NCBI GenBank assembly: GCA_900321845.1
Contig: ONXT01000080.1
Span: 1-5,823 of the forward strand
Source: an uncultured Bacteroidales bacterium
Lineage (GTDB): Bacteria > Bacteroidota > Bacteroidia > Bacteroidales > WCHB1-69
Length of the DNA stretch: 5,823 nt
Direction of reading: 5' to 3'
Part shown: piece after piece, positions 1 to 5,660 of the stretch
Layout: the number at the start of each line of letters is the position of its first letter
Position numbering within the stretch: position 1 is the stretch's first letter
The notes under the pieces: generated by a model
Databases searched by the model: none
Told to the model about the DNA's origin: nothing
The model's input: only the letters and a program-made list of their open reading frames with translations
Program-made: the position numbers and the translations under genes

Positions 1-665
1 AACAGCTTGTCGTTCAGCATGTTTCCGAAGATGTTGCAGATTCTTTGCTTGAAGTTGCTGGACTGCAGTTGCAGAATCAGTTTCCCATTATGATAAAGAG
101 TGAAGTTGATATCGTTGTGAATCAATGCAATACGATTGAACTCTTCCTCAATGTTTGCAAATTCGGTGGCATCAGACTTGAGGAAGTTGCGCCTGGCCGG
201 CACATTGAAGAAGATGTTCCTGACGGCGATGCTGGTGCCGTCCTGCGTTGTGGTGAGCGAGTGCTCTTTGATTTCGGTGCCCTCGATGAGGACGAGTGTT
301 CCCATGTCGTCTTCAGCACGTTTGGTTTTCAGTTCCACTTGGGCGATGGCTGCGATGGAGGCGAGGGCCTCGCCGCGAAACCCTTTCGTGCGGATGGAGT
401 AAAGATCATCCGCTTTGGTTATTTTCGAGGTGGCGTGCCGTTCGAAACAGAGCCGCGCATCGTTAAAACTCATCCCCTTGCCATCATCGATGACTTGTAT
501 CAATGTGCGCCCGGCATCTTTTATAACTAATTGAATATGAGTGGCTCCCGCGTCAATTGAGTTCTCAATGAGCTCCTTGACTGCAGATGCGGGACGTGAA
601 ACAACCTCTCCCGCCGCGATCTGGTTGGCAACGGCATCTGAAAGCAAATGAATGATATCGTCCAT
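1..665 (-). CDS. mutL: DNA mismatch repair protein MutL, N-terminal part (cut by window edge)
   Basis: MutL is the GHKL-family ATPase that links MutS mismatch recognition to strand incision in the cytoplasm. The visible 221 codons start at ATG 665-663 and stay open to the left edge. The protein begins MDDIIHLLSDAVANQIAAGE, the standard MutL opening. ATPase motifs are present in order: KELIENSIDAG (residues 30-40, with catalytic E31 and Mg-binding N35), DDGKGM (60-65), the ATP-lid motif GFRGEAL (95-101), GT (143-144) and FFNVPARRNFL (152-162). These match the E. coli ATPase residues E29, N33 and D58 with an offset of two. The start is supported by family alignment and by a promoter box about 25 bp upstream; no Shine-Dalgarno is seen, which is normal in Bacteroidota. 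The linker and C-terminal dimerisation domain lie outside the window, so their integrity is unknown. The gene is divergent from the beta-mannosidase gene. Identification is very secure. Confidence 0.97.
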   Translation of the reverse strand, partial: MDDIIHLLSDAVANQIAAGEVVSRPASAVKELIENSIDAGATHIQLVIKDAGRTLIQVIDDGKGMSFNDARLCFERHATSKITKADDLYSIRTKGFRGEALASIAAIAQVELKTKRAEDDMGTLVLIEGTEIKEHSLTTTQDGTSIAVRNIFFNVPARRNFLKSDATEFANIEEEFNRIALIHNDINFTLYHNGKLILQLQSSNFKQRICNIFGNMLNDKL

Positions 666-690
666 CGTGTTCGGTTTTAGAATCGGACTG

Positions 691-698
691 CAAAGATA
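691..698 (-). promoter_or_regulatory. Bacteroidota-type -7 promoter box for mutL
   Basis: Read on the minus strand the box is TATCTTTG, a perfect match to the TAnnTTTG -7 consensus used by the Bacteroidota primary sigma factor. It lies 25 bp upstream of the mutL ATG, which predicts a short leader of about 20 nt. No clear -33 TTTG is visible; that position would fall in or beside the opposing promoter box at 721-728. Confidence 0.65.
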
Positions 699-720
699 CT
701 ACATTATTCGCGTTTTTTGC

Positions 721-728
721 TATCTTTG
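721..728 (+). promoter_or_regulatory. Bacteroidota-type -7 promoter box for the beta-mannosidase gene
   Basis: TATCTTTG matches TAnnTTTG perfectly and ends 27 bp before the ATG at 756, predicting a leader of about 20 nt. The -33 position (around 697-701, ACTA-like) is a poor match to TTTG and overlaps the opposing mutL -7 box. This box also shows that an upstream in-frame TTG at 717 cannot be the real start, because it would lie upstream of the transcript start. Confidence 0.65.
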
Positions 729-755
729 CACTTTGATTTTCCTAATATTTATTGT

Positions 756-3458
756 ATGAAAAAGCCCCTTTACATTCTCCTCTCCCTTCTACTTCTTTGC
801 TCCGCCTGTCACAAAAATCCCGAAACCCTGCAACCAACGGAAACCCGCCTGACGCTCAACGGCAGCAATTGGGAGTTCCTCTATCAAGGAAAATGGTTCC
901 CCGCTACCGTGCCGGGCAACATCCACGACGATTTGCTTGCCAACGAGCTGATTCCCGACCCCTATTTCGGCACCAACGAGGATTCCGTGCAGTGGGTGGC
1001 CGACAGCGTTTGGATTTACCGGCTGGTTTTCGATGTGGAGAATGCGGAAAGCAGCGACTTCTCTCACCGTCAACTCGTTTTTGAGGGGCTTGACACCTAT
1101 GCAGAGGTTTCGCTGAACGGCGAATGGCTCACGCCAGTAAATTCCACACAACCGCTCTGCAACAATATGTTCCGCCGTTGGACCTTTGAGGTTGCTGGGA
1201 AACTGAAAGAGAAAGGCAATGAATTGATTGTCAAGTTTTTACCTTCTGTTCCTTTTGAGCAGGAGATGGCCGGCAAGTTGGATTACAAGATGCCCGACAA
1301 CCGCGTTTTCTCCCGCAAGGCGCAGTACGAGTCGGGCTGGGACTGGGGGCCGAAATTAATAACCTGCGGCATTTGGAAGAACGTTTACATCGACAGCTGG
1401 AGCGACTTCCGCTTGACGGATATTTTTGTTAAAAACAAATCAATAACTCTTGACACGAATGGCACTTGGACGACCTCTGTTACGGTGAGTGTGGAGTCTG
1501 ATGATAGTCAAGAACTTGATTTTCAAGTAAATGCGCTTGATGGGCGCGTGGTGGTATGTCAGGTGAAAACGACAAAGAAAGTGGCAAAGGGACTGACCAC
1601 CTTGACGTTCGACGTGCCGGTTAAGCATCCGAAATTGTGGTGGCCGAACGGAATGGGCGAGCCGCATCTTTACAGTTTCGAGGTCACTGCTTTCAACCGC
1701 AAGCATCGCGCGACAGAGAGTTGCACACACGGCCTACGCGTCATCGAGCTGAAGCAGGAGAAGGATTCCATTGGTGAATCGTTCGAGTTCATCGTCAATG
1801 GGAAGCCGGTTTTTATGCGAGGGGTGGATTGGATTCCCGCCTCAAGTTTTCCGGGCGTGATGAATCGCGCGGCGGGCAAGGAAGAGTACCATCGACTGCT
1901 TTCCGATTGCAAGTCCGTGAATATGAATATGATAAGGGTGTGGGGCGGGGGTGTTTACGAAGATGAGACATTTTACAATATTTGTGATATGCTCGGTCTG
2001 TTGGTCTGGCAGGATTTTATGTTTGCCTGCAACCTCTATCCTGCGGATGATATCTTCTTAAAAAATGTGAAGCAGGAGGCTGAAGAGCAAATCAAGCGGC
2101 TTCGCAACCACTCCTGCCTCGCCATTTTCTGTGGCAACAACGAAGTACACAACGGCTGGGAGGACTGGGGATGGAAGGACGCGCTTGGCTATACGGAGAC
2201 GCAATACCAGCAGCGCTATCAGGATTATCAGCAGTTGTTTGAGAAACTGCTGCCGCAATTGGTAAAGGAAACTGCGCCCGACATTCCGTACATTCATTCG
2301 TCGCCCACTTACGGCTGGGGGCATCGCGAGTGCTGCACCCACGGCTGTTCCCACTACTGGGGCGTTTGGTGGGGCGAGCAACCCTTCGATGTGTGGGGCG
2401 AGAAAACCGGCCGCTTTATGACGGAGTACGGTTTCCAATCCTATCCGGAAATGGCTACTATTGAGGGATTCACAATGCCTGATGACCGAAATTTAAAATC
2501 TGTTGTTATGAAAAACCACCAGAAGCATGGGCGAGGGGTGGAGATTATCCGAAAGGCGATGAAGGAGAATGTCGGCGCAATCTATAACATTCAGGATTTG
2601 GATGGTTTTGTCTATTTCAGTCAGCTGGTGCAGGCGGAGGGTATCGGGCGGGCCATTGCTGCGCACCGCATCCGCCACGACCATTGCCGCGGAACGCTCT
2701 ACTGGCAGCTCAACGACTGTTGGCCGGTCGCCTCGTGGAGTAGCATTGACCACGCAGGACGTTGGAAAGCGCTTCATTACCGCCTGAAAGCGGATTACGC
2801 CAACATCGCCATTTTTGCGGAGCCGGAAATTGAAAGGCAGTCCGCTAACATTTATATAGTAAATGATTCTTTGAAAGAGGTGGAAGGCGAGGTGGTATTG
2901 CGCCTTTATACCACGGGCGACGGCCTCTTTTCAACTGAGGGGAAAATGGTGTCGGAAAAGACCATCCCCAACGTCAAAATCCCTGCAAATCAATGCAAAA
3001 AGGTTTGCTGTTATGACTTGAAAGAGCTTTACGGGCGGAAATTCTATGGACAATTCCACGGCGGAACGGCCCGTTTCCATGTTTTGAGCGTTGAGTTCAA
3101 AGTGAATGGGAATACACTCGCCCACCAAAATGTCAGTTTCGTTCCGAAGGGGCAATTGTTTGTCCATCCGGGCAAAGTGTATCAAAATGGGGACATTGAG
3201 TCTCTCCCGCTCATCAAGCAGGATATCCGCTATTTTGAAGATCATTTTGAAGTAGCGCTGAGTTGCCCCTATTATCAGTATGGAGTTCAAATTCGGGAGA
3301 CGACAGGTATGCGCATCCGCTATTCCGACAACTATTTTGAATTGTTGCCAGGCGAAAAGAAAGTGGTTCGGGGGTATTATCTCGAAAAGATGGTAGGCAA
3401 ACCGCAATTGCAGGTGCGGAGTTCCAGCGATTTTTCAATCCCCGATATCATTTTGTAA
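756..3458 (+). CDS. Exported GH2 beta-mannosidase, putative lipoprotein
   Basis: Family GH2 retaining beta-mannosidase (EC 3.2.1.25), which removes terminal non-reducing beta-mannose, for example from beta-manno-oligosaccharides or the N-glycan core. The product is 900 residues, a usual size for the family. Residues 1-18 are a lipoprotein-type signal peptide (K2-K3, leucine-rich core, then CSAC with C18 as likely acylated cysteine; -3 Cys is not ideal). Approximate domains: sugar-binding-like beta-sandwich 30-215 including the WDWGP motif (195-199); Ig-like domain 216-330; TIM barrel about 331-690; two C-terminal Ig-like domains 690-890. Within the barrel, RVWGGGVYE (394-402) and GNNE (460-463) place the acid/base at E463; FMTEYGFQS (554-562) places the nucleophile at E557; YWQLNDCWP (649-657) completes the active-site wall. 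The start is ATG 756 because it gives a clean signal peptide downstream of the promoter box. No SusC/SusD or regulator is adjacent, so natural substrate is open. Oddity: GCSHYW at 530-535 where I expect GDxHYW. Confidence 0.93.
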   Translation: MKKPLYILLSLLLLCSACHKNPETLQPTETRLTLNGSNWEFLYQGKWFPATVPGNIHDDLLANELIPDPYFGTNEDSVQWVADSVWIYRLVFDVENAESSDFSHRQLVFEGLDTYAEVSLNGEWLTPVNSTQPLCNNMFRRWTFEVAGKLKEKGNELIVKFLPSVPFEQEMAGKLDYKMPDNRVFSRKAQYESGWDWGPKLITCGIWKNVYIDSWSDFRLTDIFVKNKSITLDTNGTWTTSVTVSVESDDSQELDFQVNALDGRVVVCQVKTTKKVAKGLTTLTFDVPVKHPKLWWPNGMGEPHLYSFEVTAFNRKHRATESCTHGLRVIELKQEKDSIGESFEFIVNGKPVFMRGVDWIPASSFPGVMNRAAGKEEYHRLLSDCKSVNMNMIRVWGGGVYEDETFYNICDMLGLLVWQDFMFACNLYPADDIFLKNVKQEAEEQIKRLRNHSCLAIFCGNNEVHNGWEDWGWKDALGYTETQYQQRYQDYQQLFEKLLPQLVKETAPDIPYIHSSPTYGWGHRECCTHGCSHYWGVWWGEQPFDVWGEKTGRFMTEYGFQSYPEMATIEGFTMPDDRNLKSVVMKNHQKHGRGVEIIRKAMKENVGAIYNIQDLDGFVYFSQLVQAEGIGRAIAAHRIRHDHCRGTLYWQLNDCWPVASWSSIDHAGRWKALHYRLKADYANIAIFAEPEIERQSANIYIVNDSLKEVEGEVVLRLYTTGDGLFSTEGKMVSEKTIPNVKIPANQCKKVCCYDLKELYGRKFYGQFHGGTARFHVLSVEFKVNGNTLAHQNVSFVPKGQLFVHPGKVYQNGDIESLPLIKQDIRYFEDHFEVALSCPYYQYGVQIRETTGMRIRYSDNYFELLPGEKKVVRGYYLEKMVGKPQLQVRSSSDFSIPDIIL

Positions 3459-3470
3459 ATGAAAAGGCAT

Positions 3471-3498
3471 TACAACTGATGCGATAAATTCAGTTGTA
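3471..3498 (+). terminator. Hairpin just downstream of the beta-mannosidase gene, possible terminator
   Basis: A perfect 9-bp inverted repeat (TACAACTGA at 3471-3479 and TCAGTTGTA at 3490-3498) with a 10-nt loop begins 12 nt after the stop codon. It is followed by an AT-rich stretch rather than a clean T-run, so it may be a weak intrinsic terminator or a 3'-end stabilising stem. Placement favours a role at the transcript end. Confidence 0.45.
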
Positions 3499-3596
3499 TA
3501 AATATATCAGTCAAGCGATTTGCTTTGTTGCTGAGTTGGCCTTTCGTGGCGGGGTGTTTTCTTACACCGGCACTGCAGAGCCGGCGCGGGGAATTT

Positions 3597-3642
3597 CCCC
3601 TTCTATTCTAGAAGGGGTGCCGGCAGGCGGGGTAGTAATATT
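3597..3642 (+). repeat. Left inverted arm with two hairpins
   Basis: The arm contains a 9-bp stem, CCCCTTCTA (3597-3605) with TAGAAGGGG (3609-3617), closed by a 3-nt loop. A smaller GC-rich hairpin (GCC, GGCA, GGC) lies at 3619-3628, and the arm ends GGGGTAGTAATAT. Just outside, GGGGAATTTCCCC (3588-3600) can form an alternative stem competing for the same CCCC. Its partner arm lies in inverted orientation at 3849-3894. Confidence 0.8.
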
Positions 3643-3664
3643 AAAATATCAGAATTCCTTGTGA

Positions 3665-3841
3665 AAAACAACCATCATCAAAGACCACTATATCCATAAT
3701 CTCCTTGAAAACAGTGAGTTGATAGGCTTCGCTTGTATCAGGTTCAAGATTGTAATAGAGCTTGACGGAGATTGGCACAATGAAAAGGCTGACTATTACA
3801 TTCAGCGGGACAATCTATATATGATATCAAAAAGGAATTAG
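3665..3841 (+). pseudogene. Remnant of a DUF559 (endonuclease-like) protein gene
   Basis: The frame from 3665 to the TAG at 3839-3841 is open for 58 codons but has no usable start codon. It encodes GFACIRFKIVIELDGDWHNE (codons 3725-3784) followed by KADYYIQRDN. The pattern D/G-F-x-C...IVIELDGxxH...Y..QRD is the core signature of DUF559 proteins, relatives of the Vsr/restriction-endonuclease fold with the acidic residue in the ELDG strand. Intact members are usually over 100 residues and continue past QRD into a further strand and helix; here the frame ends about 8 residues later. A GTG-started piece in another frame (3661-3699, VKNNHHQRPLYP) may be the original N-terminus, implying a frameshift plus internal deletion. 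It lies wholly inside the inverted arms. The family call rests on motif recognition only. Confidence 0.55.
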
Positions 3842-3848
3842 GATGCCT

Positions 3849-3894
3849 ATATTACTACCCCGGCCTGCGGCCACCCCTTCTTAAAAAGAAGGGG
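3849..3894 (-). repeat. Right inverted arm with two hairpins
   Basis: This is the reverse-oriented partner of the left arm. Read on the minus strand it carries a 9-bp stem CCCCTTCTT/AAGAAGGGG (3894-3886 and 3882-3874) with a 3-nt loop, a GGCC-GCA-GGCC mini-hairpin (one base longer than in the left arm), and the same GGGGTAGTAATAT end. The stem's loop-closing pair is T-A here and A-T in the left arm, so pairing is kept despite sequence change. Confidence 0.8.
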
Positions 3895-3903
3895 AGTATT
3901 CGC

Positions 3904-4044
3904 GACCGCACTTGTTGTACGTAAAACGGAATTGATTTCAAAACGTAAATTCAACCAATATCTATAACACTTTGTGCGTCAAAGCATTTTTTAAGATTAT
4001 CTCATTAGTAGTAAAAATAATTGGCTGCAGATAAGGTCTAAAAC
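3904..4044. other. Short gene-free stretch, nothing recognised
   Basis: Between the repeat element and the two-way terminator I see no open frame with coding character, no promoter box of the TAnnTTTG type and no strong hairpin. It may be old flanking DNA of the element. Confidence 0.5.
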
Positions 4045-4078
4045 AAAAAAAAGAGGTCGTTTCTGACCTCTTTTTTTG
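4045..4078. terminator. Bidirectional intrinsic terminator, downstream of tRNA-Phe
   Basis: A perfect 13-bp stem (seven A then GAGGTC at 4046-4058; GACCTC then seven T at 4065-4077) encloses a 6-nt loop. The GC-containing core GAGGTC/GACCTC is flanked by an A-run on one side and a T-run on the other, so it reads as a classic intrinsic terminator on both strands. On the minus strand it starts one base after the tRNA discriminator, so it is the natural terminator of the tRNA-Phe transcript. On the plus strand it would stop readthrough from the beta-mannosidase side before it runs antisense through the tRNA. Confidence 0.9.
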
Positions 4079-4151
4079 TGGTGCTACCGGGACTTGAACC
4101 AGGGACACACGGATTTTCAGTCCGTTGATCTACCAACTGAGCTATAGCACC
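4079..4151 (-). tRNA. tRNA-Phe (anticodon GAA)
   Basis: The 73-nt cloverleaf reads on the minus strand. The acceptor stem GGTGCTA/TAGCACC pairs at all 7 positions, with discriminator A73. The D-arm GCTCAGTTGGTAGATC keeps G18-G19. The anticodon stem ACGGA/TCCGT is perfect, the loop CTGAAAA gives anticodon GAA (plus-strand positions 4116-4118), and the variable loop is GTGTC. The T-arm is CCTGG-TTCAAGT-CCCGG. The 3' CCA is not encoded and must be added after transcription. Two stem pairs are mismatched: C11-U24 in the D-stem and U51-C63 in the T-stem, both normally Watson-Crick. The gene has its own promoter box and terminator and is a single-gene unit opposite in direction to its neighbours. 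Identity is secure; full function is less certain because of the mismatches. Confidence 0.93.
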
Positions 4152-4173
4152 ATCCTCGTTGGATTTGAGGCTG

Positions 4174-4181
4174 CAAAAATA
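4174..4181 (-). promoter_or_regulatory. -7 promoter box for tRNA-Phe
   Basis: On the minus strand the box is TATTTTTG, matching TAnnTTTG. It ends 22 bp before the mature tRNA 5' end at 4151, leaving a 5' leader of about 15 nt for RNase P to remove. A clear -33 TTTG is not seen; the upstream DNA is A-rich on this strand. Confidence 0.55.
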
Positions 4182-4472
4182 CAACTTTTTCTTTTTCCTC
4201 AGCCATTTTGGCCAAAAAAAATATCAATATATATGTAAATTATTGATAATCACCTATTTATAAAATAATTAGTGGCAAATTATTCCTCTTTCAATCTTCT
4301 TTTCGCCCTCTTTTCCCATTCCCGTTTCGCATAATTTCCCTTCACCCCCGTCATTGTCAATGTGCAAAACAATTGACCTTCCACGGTGGATAATTATCCG
4401 AACCTCCGCTATGAAATCCTATATTTTAATATTAATTTTGCCGTTGGTAAAATGTAATTTTTCCGCTGATTG
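4182..4472. other. AT-rich intergenic region between tRNA-Phe and manC
   Basis: No real gene is visible. The first part (about 4211-4275) is very AT-rich. A perfect 12-bp palindrome, GGATAATTATCC, lies at 4388-4399 and overlaps a second inverted repeat TCCAC-G-GTGGA at 4380-4390; together they could be an operator. A 28-codon frame (4411-4497) begins like a signal peptide but is probably fortuitous. The rest appears featureless. Confidence 0.5.
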
Positions 4473-4480
4473 TACGTTTG
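4473..4480 (+). promoter_or_regulatory. Candidate -7 promoter box for manC
   Basis: TACGTTTG fits TAnnTTTG and lies 35 bp before the manC ATG, predicting a leader of about 29 nt. No good -33 TTTG occurs at the usual 19-21 bp spacing, so this is a moderate call based on one box and position. Confidence 0.45.
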
Positions 4481-4515
4481 GTAACCATAACCTTTAATCA
4501 AAACCAACCTTTTTA

Positions 4516-5607
4516 ATGAATCAAGATTTTTATTGCGTAATTATGGCCGGCGGTGTTGGCTCCCGCTTTTGGCCGATGAGCCGTAGCCACTCCCCCAAAC
4601 AATTCATCGACATCCTCGACGACGGAGCTTCCCTCATTCAAAAAACTTTCAACCGCTTCCTGAAAGTCTGTCCCAAGGAAAACATCTATATCATTACCAA
4701 TGCCGATTACGCGAACCTGGTGAAAAAACAGTTGCCGGAAGTTCATGATGAGCAGATTGTGCTGGAACCGTCGCGTCGCAATACCGCCCCCTGCATCGCC
4801 TATGCCAACTACAAAATCAAGGAGAAGAACCCGAACGCGGTCATCGTTGTGGCTCCCTCCGATCATCTGATTTTGAAGGAGGATGTTTTTAATCAGGTGA
4901 TTATCAACGGGATGAACTTTGTAAAGGAGAACGATAAACTGCTTACCATCGGCATCCGTCCTTCGTCGCCCAACACCGGCTACGGCTATATCCAGTACAA
5001 CGAGGAAAAATCGTATAAGAGCTATCCGTTGATTTATGATGTGAAAATATTTACCGAGAAACCCGAACTCGAAGTGGCCAAACAGTTCGTGGAAAGCGGC
5101 GAATTCCTTTGGAACGCCGGCATTTTCATGTGGTCGCTCAAAACCATCGAAGCCGCTTTCGATGAGCACCTCTCCGTGGTGAACGACCTTTTCAAACAGG
5201 GCGAAGGACTCTACAACACACCCGCGGAAGCGAACTTCATCAAGGCTACCTATCAAGTTTGCAAGAACATCTCCATCGACTATGGCATTATGGAAAAAGC
5301 GAAGAATGTGTGCGTCTATGCCGCTGATTTCGGCTGGTCGGACCTCGGCACTTGGAACTCCCTCTACGAAATCAGCGAAAAGGACGAGAACCGGAATGTG
5401 ATTTCTGGGAACAAGGTAAAAACTTATAACTCAACAGGTTGCGTGATTAGTGTGCCCAAAAACAAAGCCATTGTGCTGCAAGGAATGGAGGATTTCATCA
5501 TCGTTGATAACGACAATGTGCTGCTAATCTGCAAAAAAGACAACGAACAGCAGATTCGCCAGTATGTGAATGATGTGCAGATTGACTTCGGCGACAAGTA
5601 CATTTAG
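4516..5607 (+). CDS. manC: Mannose-1-phosphate guanylyltransferase (GDP-mannose pyrophosphorylase)
   Basis: This cytoplasmic enzyme makes GDP-mannose from mannose-1-phosphate and GTP (EC 2.7.7.13), the donor for mannosylated surface glycans and precursor of GDP-fucose. The 363-residue protein carries the full nucleotidyltransferase signature: AGGVGSRFWPMSR (11-23) followed by PKQF (27-30), EPSRRNTAPC (84-93), APSDH (113-117, with metal-binding D116 expected), NTGYGYI (153-159), FTEKP (179-183), WNAGIFMW (199-206), SIDYGIME (253-260) and WSDLGTW (274-280). A left-handed beta-helix-like C-terminal part follows from about 295. The length fits the single-function type; the phosphomannose-isomerase cupin domain of about 470-residue bifunctional ManC/AlgA proteins is absent. 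The ATG at 4516 gives the conserved start just before the VIMAGG strand; no Shine-Dalgarno is seen. The flippase gene starts 53 bp after the stop with no terminator between, suggesting one operon. Confidence 0.95.
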   Translation: MNQDFYCVIMAGGVGSRFWPMSRSHSPKQFIDILDDGASLIQKTFNRFLKVCPKENIYIITNADYANLVKKQLPEVHDEQIVLEPSRRNTAPCIAYANYKIKEKNPNAVIVVAPSDHLILKEDVFNQVIINGMNFVKENDKLLTIGIRPSSPNTGYGYIQYNEEKSYKSYPLIYDVKIFTEKPELEVAKQFVESGEFLWNAGIFMWSLKTIEAAFDEHLSVVNDLFKQGEGLYNTPAEANFIKATYQVCKNISIDYGIMEKAKNVCVYAADFGWSDLGTWNSLYEISEKDENRNVISGNKVKTYNSTGCVISVPKNKAIVLQGMEDFIIVDNDNVLLICKKDNEQQIRQYVNDVQIDFGDKYI

Positions 5608-5660
5608 ATTCATCGTCTGATGGACTGCGAAAAGTCAAAGACAGCGTCAAAAAAACAATT

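Larger units (their letters stand above)
3588..3903. mobile_element. MITE-like element: inverted hairpin arms around a decayed DUF559 frame
   Basis: Two arms of about 46 nt, at 3597-3642 and 3849-3894, are near-perfect inverted copies of each other and enclose about 206 bp. The inner end of each arm reads ATATTACTACCCC toward its outer edge, followed by a GC-rich mini-hairpin and a CCCCTTCT...AGAAGGGG hairpin. The interior holds a broken reading frame with a DUF559-like signature. Total size of about 310 bp, inverted ends and a non-functional interior resemble a non-autonomous mobile element. No target-site duplication is visible and no transposase is present, so mobility is inferred. Exact outer borders are uncertain: the left side may extend to about 3551 through further palindromes. 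Confidence 0.5.

Noticed and set aside
45..530. 161-codon plus-strand frame opposite mutL
   Set aside because: It is fully antisense to the well-conserved MutL ATPase domain, and its product has no recognisable features.
717..755. Upstream TTG start extending the beta-mannosidase by 13 codons
   Set aside because: The TTG precedes the -7 box at 721-728, so it would not be transcribed, and the extension would spoil the signal peptide that starts cleanly at ATG 756.
2931..3407. 158-codon minus-strand frame within the beta-mannosidase gene
   Set aside because: It lies antisense to the conserved C-terminal Ig-like domains and has no promoter or motif support.
3741..3748. GGTTCAAG shared with the tRNA-Phe T-loop, considered as an att-site direct repeat
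   Set aside because: Only 8 bases match, they are in opposite orientation to the tRNA, and no integrase gene is present.
3588..3903. CRISPR-like repeat array
   Set aside because: There are only two copies, they are inverted rather than direct, and no regular spacers or cas genes are seen.
4513..5256. 247-codon minus-strand frame opposite manC
   Set aside because: It is a shadow of manC; the protein is compositionally odd and the plus-strand frame has all family motifs.
756..5607. A single mannose-use gene cluster joining beta-mannosidase and manC
   Set aside because: A repeat element, a two-way terminator and an opposing tRNA gene separate them, and one is catabolic while the other is biosynthetic.
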